From Palsa-504 sp963844625 (lineage in GTDB: Bacteria > Actinomycetota > Actinomycetes > Streptosporangiales > Streptosporangiaceae): DNA of 64,000 nucleotides. The notes under the pieces are model-generated. The model was given only the letters and a program-made list of their open reading frames with translations. It was not told where the DNA came from and did no database searches. A program made the position numbers and the translations under genes. Of the stretch, positions 48,460 to 57,446 are shown piece by piece. The stretch covers positions 1-64,000 of the forward strand of contig CAWJPF010000026.1 in NCBI GenBank assembly GCA_963844625.1, in the 5' to 3' direction. Within the stretch, counting starts at the first letter, position 1. Every line of letters begins with the position of its first letter.

Positions 48460-50931
48460 GTGCTAGGCGATCACCCCGGAGTACCCTCCAGGCCCAGACC
48501 GACCCGGCGGCTTGAGGGTTTAGCCAACGGGCTTGAAGGGCTTGAGGAGGCCGCTCGAACGATGGAAGGTCAGGGCGTGGCAGCGTCACCAGCTCCTGCG
48601 GCCGGCAGGCAAGGCCGACCCGGCGCGCGTGCTGTTGTGGCTGCTGGGCTTGCTGATCCTGGCGAGGATCGTGTGACTAGTGTTGTAGCCCATAGTGGTG
48701 AGGGTCAGGGGCCAAGCGGGGATGACAGTCACGTAATGTTTACCCCAGGTCACCCAAAGGCGTCAGCCCGGGACGCCAGCCTGCCTCCCGGCGAGGAACA
48801 ATCGCCGGCCGAATCGGACAAACCGGATAACATAGTGAATCCGGATCAAGATGAAGCTCCTGCGAGGGATGAGATTACGGGCCACGACCAGAGCGCGGCC
48901 GTCCCCGGGTCCCAGGTCGGCCAGTTCCTGCCTGAAGACCCAGCGCAGCCGCCCCAGGGCCTGACGCAGGCCGAAGACGCCGCACAGCAGGAAGATGCCG
49001 CGCAGCCCGAAGACGCCGGCGCCGGCGCTGAGCCGGTGCCCGCGGTCCCGCCGCCGGCCACCGCCGTGCCTCATGTCCGGGTGGACGCCCGGCTGCTGGA
49101 AGCCGCGCTGCTGAATCTCAGGAAGCGGATCGCCGCGATCCCCCTGGTCTTCGAGATCGCCGGCGCCGCGGCCGTGAAGACAGAACGCACCAAGCTTCTC
49201 AGCCAGATCGACGATTATCTGCTGCCGAGGGTGCGCCGGTCAGCGGCGCCGGTCCTGGTGGCCCTGGTCGGCTCCACCGGGGCCGGGAAGTCAACGCTGG
49301 TGAACAGCATCGTCGGTGCGAACGTCAGCGCGACCGGGGTGCGCCGGCCCACGACGAACAGCCCGGTTCTCGCCTGCCATCCCGACGAGATCGACTGGTT
49401 CGCTGAGAATAATTTCCTGCCCACGCTGCCCCGGGTCAGGCAGGAGGGGCTGGCCAGGCCCGGTCGTGACGGCCTGCTCGTCCTCGCGGCGAGCGAGGGC
49501 ATGCCGAGGGGCATCGCCCTGCTGGATACGCCCGACATTGACTCGGTGGTGCAGGCGCACCACGAGTTCGCCTACCAGTTCCTGGACGCCTCGGATCTGT
49601 GGCTGTTCATGACCAGCGCCAGCCGGTACGCCGACGGGCCCGTCTGGGAGGTCCTCCAGCACGCGCGGGAGCGGAAGGCATCGCTCGGCGTGGTCATGTC
49701 ACGGGTGCCCCAGGCGTACCGGACCGAGCTCGTGGATCATTTCACGGCCATGCTGGACGCGAACGGGATCACGGCGGCGGACCGGTTCGTCATACCCGAG
49801 ATCCCGCTCATCGACGGGATGCTCCCGCCCGACGCCTACCAGCCGGTCCGTGACTGGCTCGCCGACACCGCGGAGCGGGCCGACCGCCGGGTGGCGGTGC
49901 TCACCCAGACGATGTCGGGCGTGCTCGACACGTTCAAGACCAGGATTCCGGCGATCGCCGCTCACGTCGAGGCGCAGGTCTTGCTGCGCGCGCAGTTGCG
50001 GAGCGCCGCCGAGACGGCCTACGGCAGCGCCTTCGCCGAGGCTGATACGGGCATGAAGAACGGCACGCTGCTGCTGGGCGAGGTACTCGCGCGGTGGGAG
50101 GACTGCGTGGTCGGCGGCGAACTGCGGCCGCGCCGCGGGGCTAAAGGGTCCAAGGCCGCCAAGGGCGCGATCAAGAAGGGTAAGCGCGCGCGGCGAAGGC
50201 CGTCCCGGACGGTTGCGCTCAACGCATCCCTGCGTTCGGTCATCGAGTCGTTCATCGTGTCCATCGCGGACCGCGCGGCCGAGCATGTGCACGGCCAGTG
50301 GCGCAGTGATCCCGCGGGCGCCGTGCTGCTAGCGGACGCCGCCGCGGAGCGGGCCCGTGACGTGCGTACGAAGCACGTGTTCGAATCGGTCTTCGGGTCC
50401 GGCGGGCAGAGCGGAAGCGGCGATATCGCGGCTGATGACATCAGGGCCGCGGAAGCGATTACCGCCGCCGACGCGGCCCAGGCCGCGACCTACAGCCGGT
50501 CCTCGCCCGACCTGGCGTTGCGGGCCGCCCGCGCGGTCGGGGCGTGGCAGGATCACCTGACGCGGATCGTGGACGCGGAAGAGCCGCAGCCCGCGGCCAG
50601 GCGCATCGCCTTTGATGACGAGGCGCTTAGCCTGGTCGTCCTGGTGGCGATGCTCGGCGAGGACGCGCCTGGCACGGTCACGTCGGCGGCCGATCCCGAG
50701 AGCGGCAGCATCTATGCCGAGCCGCGGCGGATGCTGACCTCCGTGTTCGGCGAGGCGATGCTAGCCGGGATCCTCGCGAAGGCACGCGCGGATCTGCTGT
50801 ACCGGGTCCAGCTGCTGCTTGACGAGGAAATGGTCAGGTTCATTGAGGTGCTCGACGCGGCCGGGCCCTGCGACGATGTCGCGGCGATCCGGCTTTACCA
50901 GGCGGAATTCTCGCTCGAGGCGGTTAGGTGA
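48460..50931 (+). CDS. Dynamin-like GTPase, first of a pair
   Basis: The N-terminal ~200 of 823 residues are low-complexity and acidic (Gln/Glu/Ala/Pro) and poorly conserved in appearance. A GTPase domain begins near residue 265 with VALVGSTGAGKSTLVNSIVGANVSATG, the switch threonines RRPTTNSPVLA, LLDTPDIDSVVQAHHEF (G3) and a predicted G4-like region. A long helical C-terminal half follows, with a Lys/Arg-rich insert (AKGAIKKGKRARRRPSRT). It resembles bacterial dynamins such as the Streptomyces DynA/DynB pair involved in sporulation septation; this is inference. GTG 48460 has AAAGGGA upstream, but later starts (ATG 48562, ATG 48736) are possible. Its TGA overlaps the next gene. Confidence 0.75.
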   Translation: MLGDHPGVPSRPRPTRRLEGLANGLEGLEEAARTMEGQGVAASPAPAAGRQGRPGARAVVAAGLADPGEDRVTSVVAHSGEGQGPSGDDSHVMFTPGHPKASARDASLPPGEEQSPAESDKPDNIVNPDQDEAPARDEITGHDQSAAVPGSQVGQFLPEDPAQPPQGLTQAEDAAQQEDAAQPEDAGAGAEPVPAVPPPATAVPHVRVDARLLEAALLNLRKRIAAIPLVFEIAGAAAVKTERTKLLSQIDDYLLPRVRRSAAPVLVALVGSTGAGKSTLVNSIVGANVSATGVRRPTTNSPVLACHPDEIDWFAENNFLPTLPRVRQEGLARPGRDGLLVLAASEGMPRGIALLDTPDIDSVVQAHHEFAYQFLDASDLWLFMTSASRYADGPVWEVLQHARERKASLGVVMSRVPQAYRTELVDHFTAMLDANGITAADRFVIPEIPLIDGMLPPDAYQPVRDWLADTAERADRRVAVLTQTMSGVLDTFKTRIPAIAAHVEAQVLLRAQLRSAAETAYGSAFAEADTGMKNGTLLLGEVLARWEDCVVGGELRPRRGAKGSKAAKGAIKKGKRARRRPSRTVALNASLRSVIESFIVSIADRAAEHVHGQWRSDPAGAVLLADAAAERARDVRTKHVFESVFGSGGQSGSGDIAADDIRAAEAITAADAAQAATYSRSSPDLALRAARAVGAWQDHLTRIVDAEEPQPAARRIAFDDEALSLVVLVAMLGEDAPGTVTSAADPESGSIYAEPRRMLTSVFGEAMLAGILAKARADLLYRVQLLLDEEMVRFIEVLDAAGPCDDVAAIRLYQAEFSLEAVR

Positions 50932-52937
50932 CAGCGAACACGATCGGGGTGACCGGGCCGGCGAACACGCGGCTGCCCGCCAGGCTCGCCTCGCTCACCG
51001 AGCTGACCAGGATCGGTGCCAGCCGGGTCGGTGCTGACGGGTTCGATCGGGAACTTCTCTCCGATGCGGAAACGTTGCTGCGGCGGTCGGGCGAGCGGAT
51101 GCGGATGTCCGCGTCGCACACCGTCGTGGCCCTGGCGGGGGGGACCGGCAGCGGGAAGTCCACGCTGTTCAACGCCCTGGCCGGGGCGAATTTCTCGCCC
51201 GCGGGCGTGATGCGGCCCACCACCAAGCACTCGCACGCGTGCGTGTGGGGCATGGAGGGGGCGGCCCCGCTGCTCGACTGGCTCAACGTGCAGCGGCGGC
51301 ACCGTTACGCCCGGGCGAGCGCCCTCGATGAGGGGGAGACCTCGCTGACCGGGTTGCTCCTGCTTGACCTGCCGGACCACGACTCGGTCGTCACCGGTTC
51401 GGCGGCCCTGGTCGACCGCCTGGTCAAGATGGCGGACATGCTGGTCTGGGTGCTCGACCCGCTGAAGTACGCGGACGCATCGGTGCACCGGCGCTACCTG
51501 GTGCCGCTGGCCGGGCACGCCGCCGTGACGACGGTAGTGCTTAACCAGGTCGACACGCTGACTCCCGAGCAGGTCGCCGATTGCGAGTCCGACCTGCGCC
51601 GGCTGCTCGACACCGAAGGGCTGGCCGAGACTCACGTCCTCATGACCTCCGCGATTACCGGCGCTGGCCTCGATGAGCTCCAGCGCACGCTGGCCGCTGC
51701 CGTGGCCGCCCGCCGGGCCTCCGCCGCCCGGATCACGGCCGACGTTGACGCCCTGCTGGAGAGGTTCTCCGTTTACGCCGGGGCGGCCGTGCCGGGCTGG
51801 CAGCCGCCGGGACCGTCCTCCCCGCCGCCATCGGCCGCGCCCGCGGCTGACGCAGCGGCTATCGGGGTCAGGCCCGAGCCGACCCGGTCGCAGGCTCCGG
51901 CCCGGCCGCCGTGGGAGCGTGCTGAGGACGACGAATACGCGGGCGACGGGAACGCCTTCTCGGCTCAGCCCGATGTCTTCTCCCCAGGCAGGAGGGCCGC
52001 GGCCGCCGAAGATCCCGCCAACGGACGGTCGGTCGTCGCGTCCGACTGGCAGCCCTGGCAGAAAACCGCCGCTCCGACCCTCCCGCCGCCCTCGGCGCGA
52101 CCGCCCTGGGAGGATGCGATGCAGGACAGCGACAGAGCCGGGAAACGCGTCGAGGATCCCGCGATCTACGTTCCCGCAGGTCCCGCGGGGACGCTGACCG
52201 CTGCCTTCGCGAAAGCCGCCGGGGTGGCGGCCGTGACCGAGACCTTGAACGGCGTGCGGGAACGCAACGCCGCGGCATACATCGGCTGGCCGCCCGCACG
52301 GTTGGTGGAGCGACTGCGGGGCCGGACGCCCGCCCGCAAGCTGCTGGCCAGTGATCCCGCCGACGCTGCGCAGGCCCAGCGATCCGACGTCGATAACGCG
52401 ATTACGGTATTCGCCAACGAGGTAGGTGGTTCGCTGCCGGAGCCATGGCCGCGGACCGTGCTGGTCGCCGCGCGGTCGAGGGCGGACGAGGCCCAGGCGG
52501 CCCTGGGCGCGGCCGTGGCGCAGGGACTGCCGCGGCGCGACAAGGTCACCGGATGGTGGCGGCTGATCGCGTCCGTGCAGTGGTTCCTGATCCTGCTGAT
52601 GCTGGCGGGCTTGGTCTGGATCGCGCTCATCCTAGGGTTCGGCGAGTCTCACGCAGCGCACAAGTCGTCACTGATCAGTGACGTGTCCCTGGCTCCCTGG
52701 CTCGGGGTCATGGTCATAGCGCTGCTGGTGCTGGGCTGGCTGATCGCATCATGGTGCCAGAACATGGTCGTTCTCGCGGCGGATCGCGAGCGTGAGCAAG
52801 CTGTCCACACCATCCTGGGCCGGGTCTCCGCCGTCGCCAGCGACCTGGTCCTCGTGCCGGTCGGCCGCGAGCTCGCCGACTACGACCACTTCCGTACCCA
52901 ACTCGCCGCCGCCCGCGACAGTTCGCTCGTGAGCTAA
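50928..52937 (+). CDS. Dynamin-like GTPase with two transmembrane helices, second of a pair
   Basis: This 669-residue protein has an N-terminal GTPase domain (VVALAGGTGSGKSTLFNALAGANFSPAGVMRPTTKHSHACVWG, LLDLPDHDSVVTG, VVLNQVDTLTPEQ as G4). A Pro-rich central region (~290-420), a helical segment and two TM helices near the C-terminus follow (WFLILLMLAGLVWIALILGFG and LGVMVIALLVLGWLIASWC). The soluble-plus-membrane pair matches bacterial dynamin couples in which the membrane partner anchors the other. The GTG start overlaps the upstream TGA (GTGA at 50928), so the pair is translationally coupled. Some family members are annotated as YfjP-type GTPases. Confidence 0.8.
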   Translation: MTANTIGVTGPANTRLPARLASLTELTRIGASRVGADGFDRELLSDAETLLRRSGERMRMSASHTVVALAGGTGSGKSTLFNALAGANFSPAGVMRPTTKHSHACVWGMEGAAPLLDWLNVQRRHRYARASALDEGETSLTGLLLLDLPDHDSVVTGSAALVDRLVKMADMLVWVLDPLKYADASVHRRYLVPLAGHAAVTTVVLNQVDTLTPEQVADCESDLRRLLDTEGLAETHVLMTSAITGAGLDELQRTLAAAVAARRASAARITADVDALLERFSVYAGAAVPGWQPPGPSSPPPSAAPAADAAAIGVRPEPTRSQAPARPPWERAEDDEYAGDGNAFSAQPDVFSPGRRAAAAEDPANGRSVVASDWQPWQKTAAPTLPPPSARPPWEDAMQDSDRAGKRVEDPAIYVPAGPAGTLTAAFAKAAGVAAVTETLNGVRERNAAAYIGWPPARLVERLRGRTPARKLLASDPADAAQAQRSDVDNAITVFANEVGGSLPEPWPRTVLVAARSRADEAQAALGAAVAQGLPRRDKVTGWWRLIASVQWFLILLMLAGLVWIALILGFGESHAAHKSSLISDVSLAPWLGVMVIALLVLGWLIASWCQNMVVLAADREREQAVHTILGRVSAVASDLVLVPVGRELADYDHFRTQLAAARDSSLVS

Positions 52938-52968
52938 TGTCCGCTGAGCCGCGGTCCCGTGCAGACCT

Positions 52969-55218
52969 CTAGATCGGGTACCTGGTTGGTTCGGTGGTGA
53001 AGCTCCGGCCGGATGGGGTGGTCCAGCGGAAGGTTCCCGGGGTGATCTGTTCGACTTTCCATTTGGGATGCTGTTTGAGCCGGTGGTCGTGCCTGCACTT
53101 AGGTCCGCCGTTACATAGGCAGGTCCGGCCGCCGGCTTCGTAGGGGATGTTGTGCTCGAAGTCGGCCTGGGTGGAGGGCCGCCGGCAGGTCGGGGCGGTG
53201 CACGTGGCGTGCCGGATCTGGGCCAGGTGCCGCAGCTTGATTCCCGGATCGTGCCCGGCCGCCTCGAACCGGTGGTCGCAGGTCTCGGTGGCGATCGGGT
53301 CGAGCGCGAACAGCAGGTCCCGCTGGCCGGGGATGCCGGTGGTGAACCGCCAGGTGCCGTACCCGCCGGGTGGCCCGGCCCGGGCGTCCGGGGTGAAGGT
53401 GACTCCTGGCCCGTCGCGGCTGGCCTGGCCGGGCGGGTCGGGTCCGCCGGGCGGGTCAGGTCCGCCGGGCGGCCCGGGTTCTCCCCGCCGGGGCGGGCGG
53501 TGGCGCTGGTTGCTGGGTGCGAGCCGGGCGCAGCCGTGCCCGATCGCGTGTCCCTGCTGATCGGTTACCGACAGGCACCAGGTGGTCTTGGGGTTGGCGG
53601 CGGCGGCGCGGGCCAGGTCGCGGGCGAGCCAGGGGTCGACCGGGCCCAGGCCCGGGATCTCCCCGGGCCGGTCCGCGAGACCGAGCAGGGTCGCCAGCGG
53701 GACGGTCAGGTGCAGCCGGCCCGACGAACCCGGCCGGCCGCACGCCCGCCCCCGGCGGCGTCTGCGGGGCGCCCGGGTACGGCGGCCCTGACCCGCCGTC
53801 GCCCGGACCGCCGTCGCCCGGACCCTCCGGCTCATCGCCGTCGGGTGCATCGCCGTCCGTGCCGCCGCCGCCCGTCCCGCCGCCCGCGGGAGCGGGAGCG
53901 GGGGTTGGGCGGTGGGGGTGGGGTTGGGGGTGGGGGTGGTCGGGCGGGAGTCTTTGTCGAGCAGGAGGTCGAGGTAGGCGCGGGCGCGTAGTTCGTCCAT
54001 GCTGCCGGGTAGTCCGGCTTTCTTCAGCTGGCGGGCCCACCAGGAGATCCGCTGGTCTGCGGCGAGTACCTCGTCGGGGGGCAGTTCGTGGCCGGCGAGC
54101 GCGGCGTTGCCGGAGTCTTCGGCCCAGCGTTGCACGCGGGCGTCTTGGGCGGCGTGCTCGCGTCGTGTGCGGGCTTTGCCGGGGGCGACTTGCATCACGG
54201 CGCGGGCGATCGCGGCGCGGAGCCCGCCGGGGGTCAGCCGCCCGGCCCGGTCCAGGACCTTGTCTTCGGCGGCGCGGGCCTCGCCGGGGTCCAGGGTGCG
54301 GGTGGCCAGCGCGATGATCTGCGCCTTGGAGTGCCGCAGGGTCCCGGCGCGGAACGCGGCCCGGGTGGCGGGGAGGCTGGCTTCCAGGTCCTGGGCCAGG
54401 TCCAGCATCGCGTCGGCGGTGCCGCGGCCCTCGGCCAGGATCTGGGCGATCTCATCGCCGGCGAATTCGTGCCGGCCCGGCGGCAGGAGCGCGGGGCCTT
54501 CGGGGGCGCAGCCGGGCGCGGGGCGGCGGCGGGTGAACGCGGCCAGCGCGGCGTGCTTGAGAGAGCAGGCGGTGGCCTCGGCGCGGTCCAGCGCGCAGAT
54601 GATCCCGGTCAGCTCATCGTCGGAGGCGCCGGTGAACCGGCCCTCGTCCCCGGCGGCGTCCGCGGCGAAGCTGAGCAGCACCGCGCCGCCGGGCGCGACG
54701 TCCAGCGGCTGCCCGGCCCCGAACCCGCCCGCCGGGCCGGCGTACTGACCCGGGACCCGCGCCGCCGACCCGGGCATCCCCGGCCCCCGCCGGCCGACCT
54801 TGACCCCGACCTGGGGCACGTCCGCGTCCGGGTCCTGCCGCGCCGCCCACTCGGCCTCGGCGGCCTGCTCGGCGGCCTTGGCGGCGGCGATCCGCCGGGA
54901 CTCCGCCCGCAACACGTCCGGGTCCACGTCGAAGGGCAGCGCCGGATCGTCCGGATCGGGGCACCACCCGGGATCCTGCTCGGGATCGGGCGGTGCCTGC
55001 CCCGGCTCCGCGGCCAGCCACGCCTCCCATTGCTCCGGGTCGCCCATCACGTCCGCCCCGGACAGGACAGGCCGCCACCCCGCTCCCTCATCAACCGGAT
55101 CACCCGCGACATCCCACCCCCAACTGGGATCAGCCTGCCAATCGTCGGCCCGCACGCCAGGGCACCGGGCAGGATCCTCGTCCCGTCCAGAAGGCCCTGG
55201 GCCCGATGCTGCCGACAT
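52969..55218 (-). CDS. HNH endonuclease with DUF222 domain
   Basis: This 749-residue protein has a DUF222 region (GASDDELTGIICALDRAEATACSLKHAALAAFTRRRP, EIAQILAEGRGTADAMLDLAQDL, LPATRAAFRAGTLRHSKAQIIALATRTLDPGEARAAEDKVL) and a C-terminal HNH core (CTAPTCRRPSTQADFEHNIPYEAGGRTCLCNGGPKCRHDHRLKQHPKW). Between them lies a hypervariable linker (about residues 440-600) rich in Arg/Ala then Gly/Pro. These proteins are abundant, often multicopy, in actinobacteria and of uncertain role, possibly mobile-element nucleases. Part of the linker reads more family-like in another frame, suggesting compensating frameshifts. The ATG 55218 start gives a Pro/Asp-rich N-terminal extension of unknown value. Confidence 0.88.
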   Translation of the reverse strand: MSAASGPGPSGRDEDPARCPGVRADDWQADPSWGWDVAGDPVDEGAGWRPVLSGADVMGDPEQWEAWLAAEPGQAPPDPEQDPGWCPDPDDPALPFDVDPDVLRAESRRIAAAKAAEQAAEAEWAARQDPDADVPQVGVKVGRRGPGMPGSAARVPGQYAGPAGGFGAGQPLDVAPGGAVLLSFAADAAGDEGRFTGASDDELTGIICALDRAEATACSLKHAALAAFTRRRPAPGCAPEGPALLPPGRHEFAGDEIAQILAEGRGTADAMLDLAQDLEASLPATRAAFRAGTLRHSKAQIIALATRTLDPGEARAAEDKVLDRAGRLTPGGLRAAIARAVMQVAPGKARTRREHAAQDARVQRWAEDSGNAALAGHELPPDEVLAADQRISWWARQLKKAGLPGSMDELRARAYLDLLLDKDSRPTTPTPNPTPTAQPPLPLPRAAGRAAAARTAMHPTAMSRRVRATAVRATAGQGRRTRAPRRRRRGRACGRPGSSGRLHLTVPLATLLGLADRPGEIPGLGPVDPWLARDLARAAAANPKTTWCLSVTDQQGHAIGHGCARLAPSNQRHRPPRRGEPGPPGGPDPPGGPDPPGQASRDGPGVTFTPDARAGPPGGYGTWRFTTGIPGQRDLLFALDPIATETCDHRFEAAGHDPGIKLRHLAQIRHATCTAPTCRRPSTQADFEHNIPYEAGGRTCLCNGGPKCRHDHRLKQHPKWKVEQITPGTFRWTTPSGRSFTTEPTRYPI

Positions 55219-55260
55219 AGGTTCCCCTCTTCGATCCTGAGTCGGTTACCGGTCTGATAA

Positions 55261-56151
55261 TCAAAATTGTAGTCGAATACATAAACTAAAACAAGCCAAG
55301 ACACTGGCAAATCCTCGAACAAACGCAAGAGGCAGTGGATACGCGAGTAACCGAGTGGTTCGCAGGTGGTTCGGTCCGTTGATCCGGGACCTCAGATACT
55401 CGGTCGGAGTGACGCCCGCCAGTTCGCGGAACTCATCCGCTAGATGCGGCTGGTCAGCGTACCCGTGCTCGGCGGCTACGACAGCCCAGTCGACCTGGCT
55501 TTGCCCGTGGAGGTCGCCGACGAGCCGCCGCATACGATGCACCATGCTGAAGCGCTTAGGGGTAAGACCCACCTGAGCCGTGAACCGCCGCCGCAGCGTC
55601 CTCGGCAGCAGCCCAAGGTCGCGCGCCACCTCGCCCACCGGAACTCCCCGGGACAACGCCTCCGCAGCCGCCAGAACGGCCGGATCAGGCGTACCACCGG
55701 TCAGCCGTTCTAGCAGAACAGACTCCATCACGGCCAGCGCCTCCGCAGGCGCCGACACATCGAGCAGCCGCTCGCGCAAGCACGCACCGGACCGCCCCCA
55801 GAGGGTCTCCAATGGCACCAGCTCGTCTCGCGCGAGCACCAACGGAACCCCGAGGAAGGAACTAGCGGCGCCGAGCTCGAACGTCACGGAGACATGGGAG
55901 TGACCCTCTTCGAATTCGATCACGCAGGCGCGGCTTGTCGGCCCGGCGACCATGGCGCCGGGGACCTGGCTGGCCCGGCCAGCGTCGTCGAAGGAGCGGA
56001 ACGCGTCCCGGTTGAGGCTGACCCACAGCCCCGTTTCCGGGCCGGGCAGGATCTTCTCGACCGACGTCCGGGGCTGCTCGCCGCTCCGGTAGACGATCTC
56101 CCGCACGAGCCCGGCCAGCTGCGGCGCGGGCCGGCGGACGACGACAGGCAC
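55261..56151 (-). CDS. AraC-family transcriptional regulator
   Basis: The N-terminal ~150 of 296 residues are a DUF6597-like sensor domain (YRSGEQPRTSVEKILPGPETGLWVSLNRD, VSVTFELGAASSFLGVPLVLARDELVPLETLWG). A C-terminal AraC helix-turn-helix domain follows: GVPVGEVARDLGLLPRTLRRRFTAQVGLTPKRFSMVHRMRRLV, then AAEHGYADQPHLADEFRELAGVTPTEYLRS. It is divergent from the small ORF and methyltransferase operon at 56285, so that operon is its most likely target. A hydrophobic C-terminal tail (LLAYPLPLAFVRGFASVLACFSLCI) follows the HTH domain, unusual for the family and possibly read-through beyond an ancestral stop. Confidence 0.88.
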   Translation of the reverse strand: MPVVVRRPAPQLAGLVREIVYRSGEQPRTSVEKILPGPETGLWVSLNRDAFRSFDDAGRASQVPGAMVAGPTSRACVIEFEEGHSHVSVTFELGAASSFLGVPLVLARDELVPLETLWGRSGACLRERLLDVSAPAEALAVMESVLLERLTGGTPDPAVLAAAEALSRGVPVGEVARDLGLLPRTLRRRFTAQVGLTPKRFSMVHRMRRLVGDLHGQSQVDWAVVAAEHGYADQPHLADEFRELAGVTPTEYLRSRINGPNHLRTTRLLAYPLPLAFVRGFASVLACFSLCIRLQF

Positions 56152-56284
56152 GGGACTACGCCTGCCCGGGTGTAGCGCTCAAAAGCCGGGTGACGCAGTG
56201 TCCCTTTTCGCCAAGACTCCCGCCGTAGCCTGCTGGCAGGATCGGTGCCAACCGCACGGTCGAGAACGAGGAGGTCACGCCACG

Positions 56285-56386
56285 ATGGTAGAAGACCGGC
56301 CGAACTGGCGTACGGGCAAGCCCTGCTTCATCGGGTTCCCCACCGTCGAAACGACCGCCGACGGTCAGGAGGCTAACCGTGTCTGA
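56285..56386 (+). CDS. Small ORF of 33 residues, overlapping the methyltransferase start
   Basis: The ATG at 56285 is preceded by GAGGAGG (56266-56272, slightly far) and opens MVEDRPNWRTGKPCFIGFP, ending ADGQEANRV at a TGA that overlaps the methyltransferase start region (GTG 56379). The translated frame and the promoter-proximal position fit a coupled leader peptide or short enzyme fragment. No family was recognised. Its stop lies after the ribosome-binding site of the next gene (CAGGAGG), so translation through it would affect initiation of that gene. Confidence 0.45.
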   Translation: MVEDRPNWRTGKPCFIGFPTVETTADGQEANRV

Positions 56387-57383
56387 AGACAGCGTGGATC
56401 TCGAACGGATGCTGGACCTCGCTACTCCGTGGTGCCTGCGGGTGGCCGCCACCCTGCACATCCCAGAACACATCGCGGCCGGCCACGCCGAAATCCGCGA
56501 CCTGGCCACCCAAGCGGGATGCGATCAGGACGCCCTGCACGCCGTCCTCGGCCATCTGGTGTCCCAGGGGGTGTTCACGGAGGAATCGCCCGGGCGTTTC
56601 TCCTGTAACCGGGCGGCCGCCCAGCTCGGGGAGTCCAGCCATTTCATCGACCTCAACGGCATCGGCGGCCGGATGGCGCACACGTGGGGAACCCTGCTTG
56701 ACTACGTCCGCACCGGTGAGCCTGCCTACCAGCAGGTGTTCGGCCTGCCCTTCTGGGAGGACCTCGCTGCGCATCCGCGGATCGCGGCGGACTTCGATGC
56801 GCTGATGGGACCGGCCGGGCATGGCCTCCCCGACTTCGACATCGAGCTCAGCGACGGCTGGGAGCCGATCCGCACCGTCGTCGACGTGGGCGGCGGGACC
56901 GGAGCCCTGCTGGCGTCGCTCCTCCGTCGGCATCCGCAGGTCAAGGGCATCCTCGTCGACCTCCCAGGCACGGTTGCCCGATCGGAAGAGACCCTCCGCG
57001 AAGCCGGCCTGGCCAGCCGGGTAACCAGCCACGGACAGAGTTTTTTCGATCCGCTGCCTGCGGGCGCCGACCTGTACGTACTGAAGAAAGTGCTCAACGA
57101 CTGGCCCGACGATCCGACGGTAAAAATACTGCGCCGCTGCGCCGAGGCCGCCGAGGCCGCCGCCCGCTCAGAGGGGAGATCAGAGGGGAGAATCGTCGTC
57201 CTCGGCGGAGTCTCGTCCGACGATACCCCGCGCTCCCTGGGGATTGACATGCTCGTGGCGGGCGGGAAGACCAGCACGCTGACGCAGTTCACCGGGCTAG
57301 CGCGGCAAGCCGGGCTCGAGATCGTGGTCGCCGGGACCCAGGCCTCCGGACGGTACGTGGTCGAGTGCCGGCCCGCCAGCTAA
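56379..57383 (+). CDS. SAM-dependent O-methyltransferase (acetylserotonin OMT-like)
   Basis: The 334 residues start with a dimerisation winged helix (LATPWCLRVAATLHIPEHIAAGHAEIRDLATQAGCDQDALHAVLGHLVSQGVF), then a Rossmann-like methyltransferase domain with VVDVGGGTGALLASLLRRHPQVKGILVDLPGTV (SAM-binding), SFFDPLPAGADLYVLKKVLNDWPDDPTVKILRRC and the C-terminal VLGGVSSDDTP segment. This family methylates hydroxyl groups on polyketides and related small molecules. The start is GTG 56379 with CAGGAGG upstream. It lies divergent from the AraC regulator and followed by a VOC protein, a common specialised-metabolism arrangement. Confidence 0.9.
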   Translation: MSEDSVDLERMLDLATPWCLRVAATLHIPEHIAAGHAEIRDLATQAGCDQDALHAVLGHLVSQGVFTEESPGRFSCNRAAAQLGESSHFIDLNGIGGRMAHTWGTLLDYVRTGEPAYQQVFGLPFWEDLAAHPRIAADFDALMGPAGHGLPDFDIELSDGWEPIRTVVDVGGGTGALLASLLRRHPQVKGILVDLPGTVARSEETLREAGLASRVTSHGQSFFDPLPAGADLYVLKKVLNDWPDDPTVKILRRCAEAAEAAARSEGRSEGRIVVLGGVSSDDTPRSLGIDMLVAGGKTSTLTQFTGLARQAGLEIVVAGTQASGRYVVECRPAS

Positions 57384-57431
57384 GACGAGAAAAGACGAGA
57401 AAAGACGAGAAAGACGCGAAAAGACGAGAAA
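57384..57431. repeat. A-rich tandem decamer repeat
   Basis: GACGAGAAAA-type units of 9-10 bases repeat five times (57384, 57394, 57404, 57413, 57423), with GACGCGAAAA as variant. The stretch is purine-only or nearly so on the plus strand and lies between the methyltransferase stop and the VOC start, ending in AGAAAGG, which can act as the ribosome-binding site of the VOC gene. Confidence 0.85.
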
Positions 57432-57446
57432 GAGAAAGGCCCAGCC

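Noticed and set aside
56152..56284. Additional regulator gene between AraC and the small ORF
   Set aside because: Only a short frame without motifs is present; the region fits a divergent promoter.
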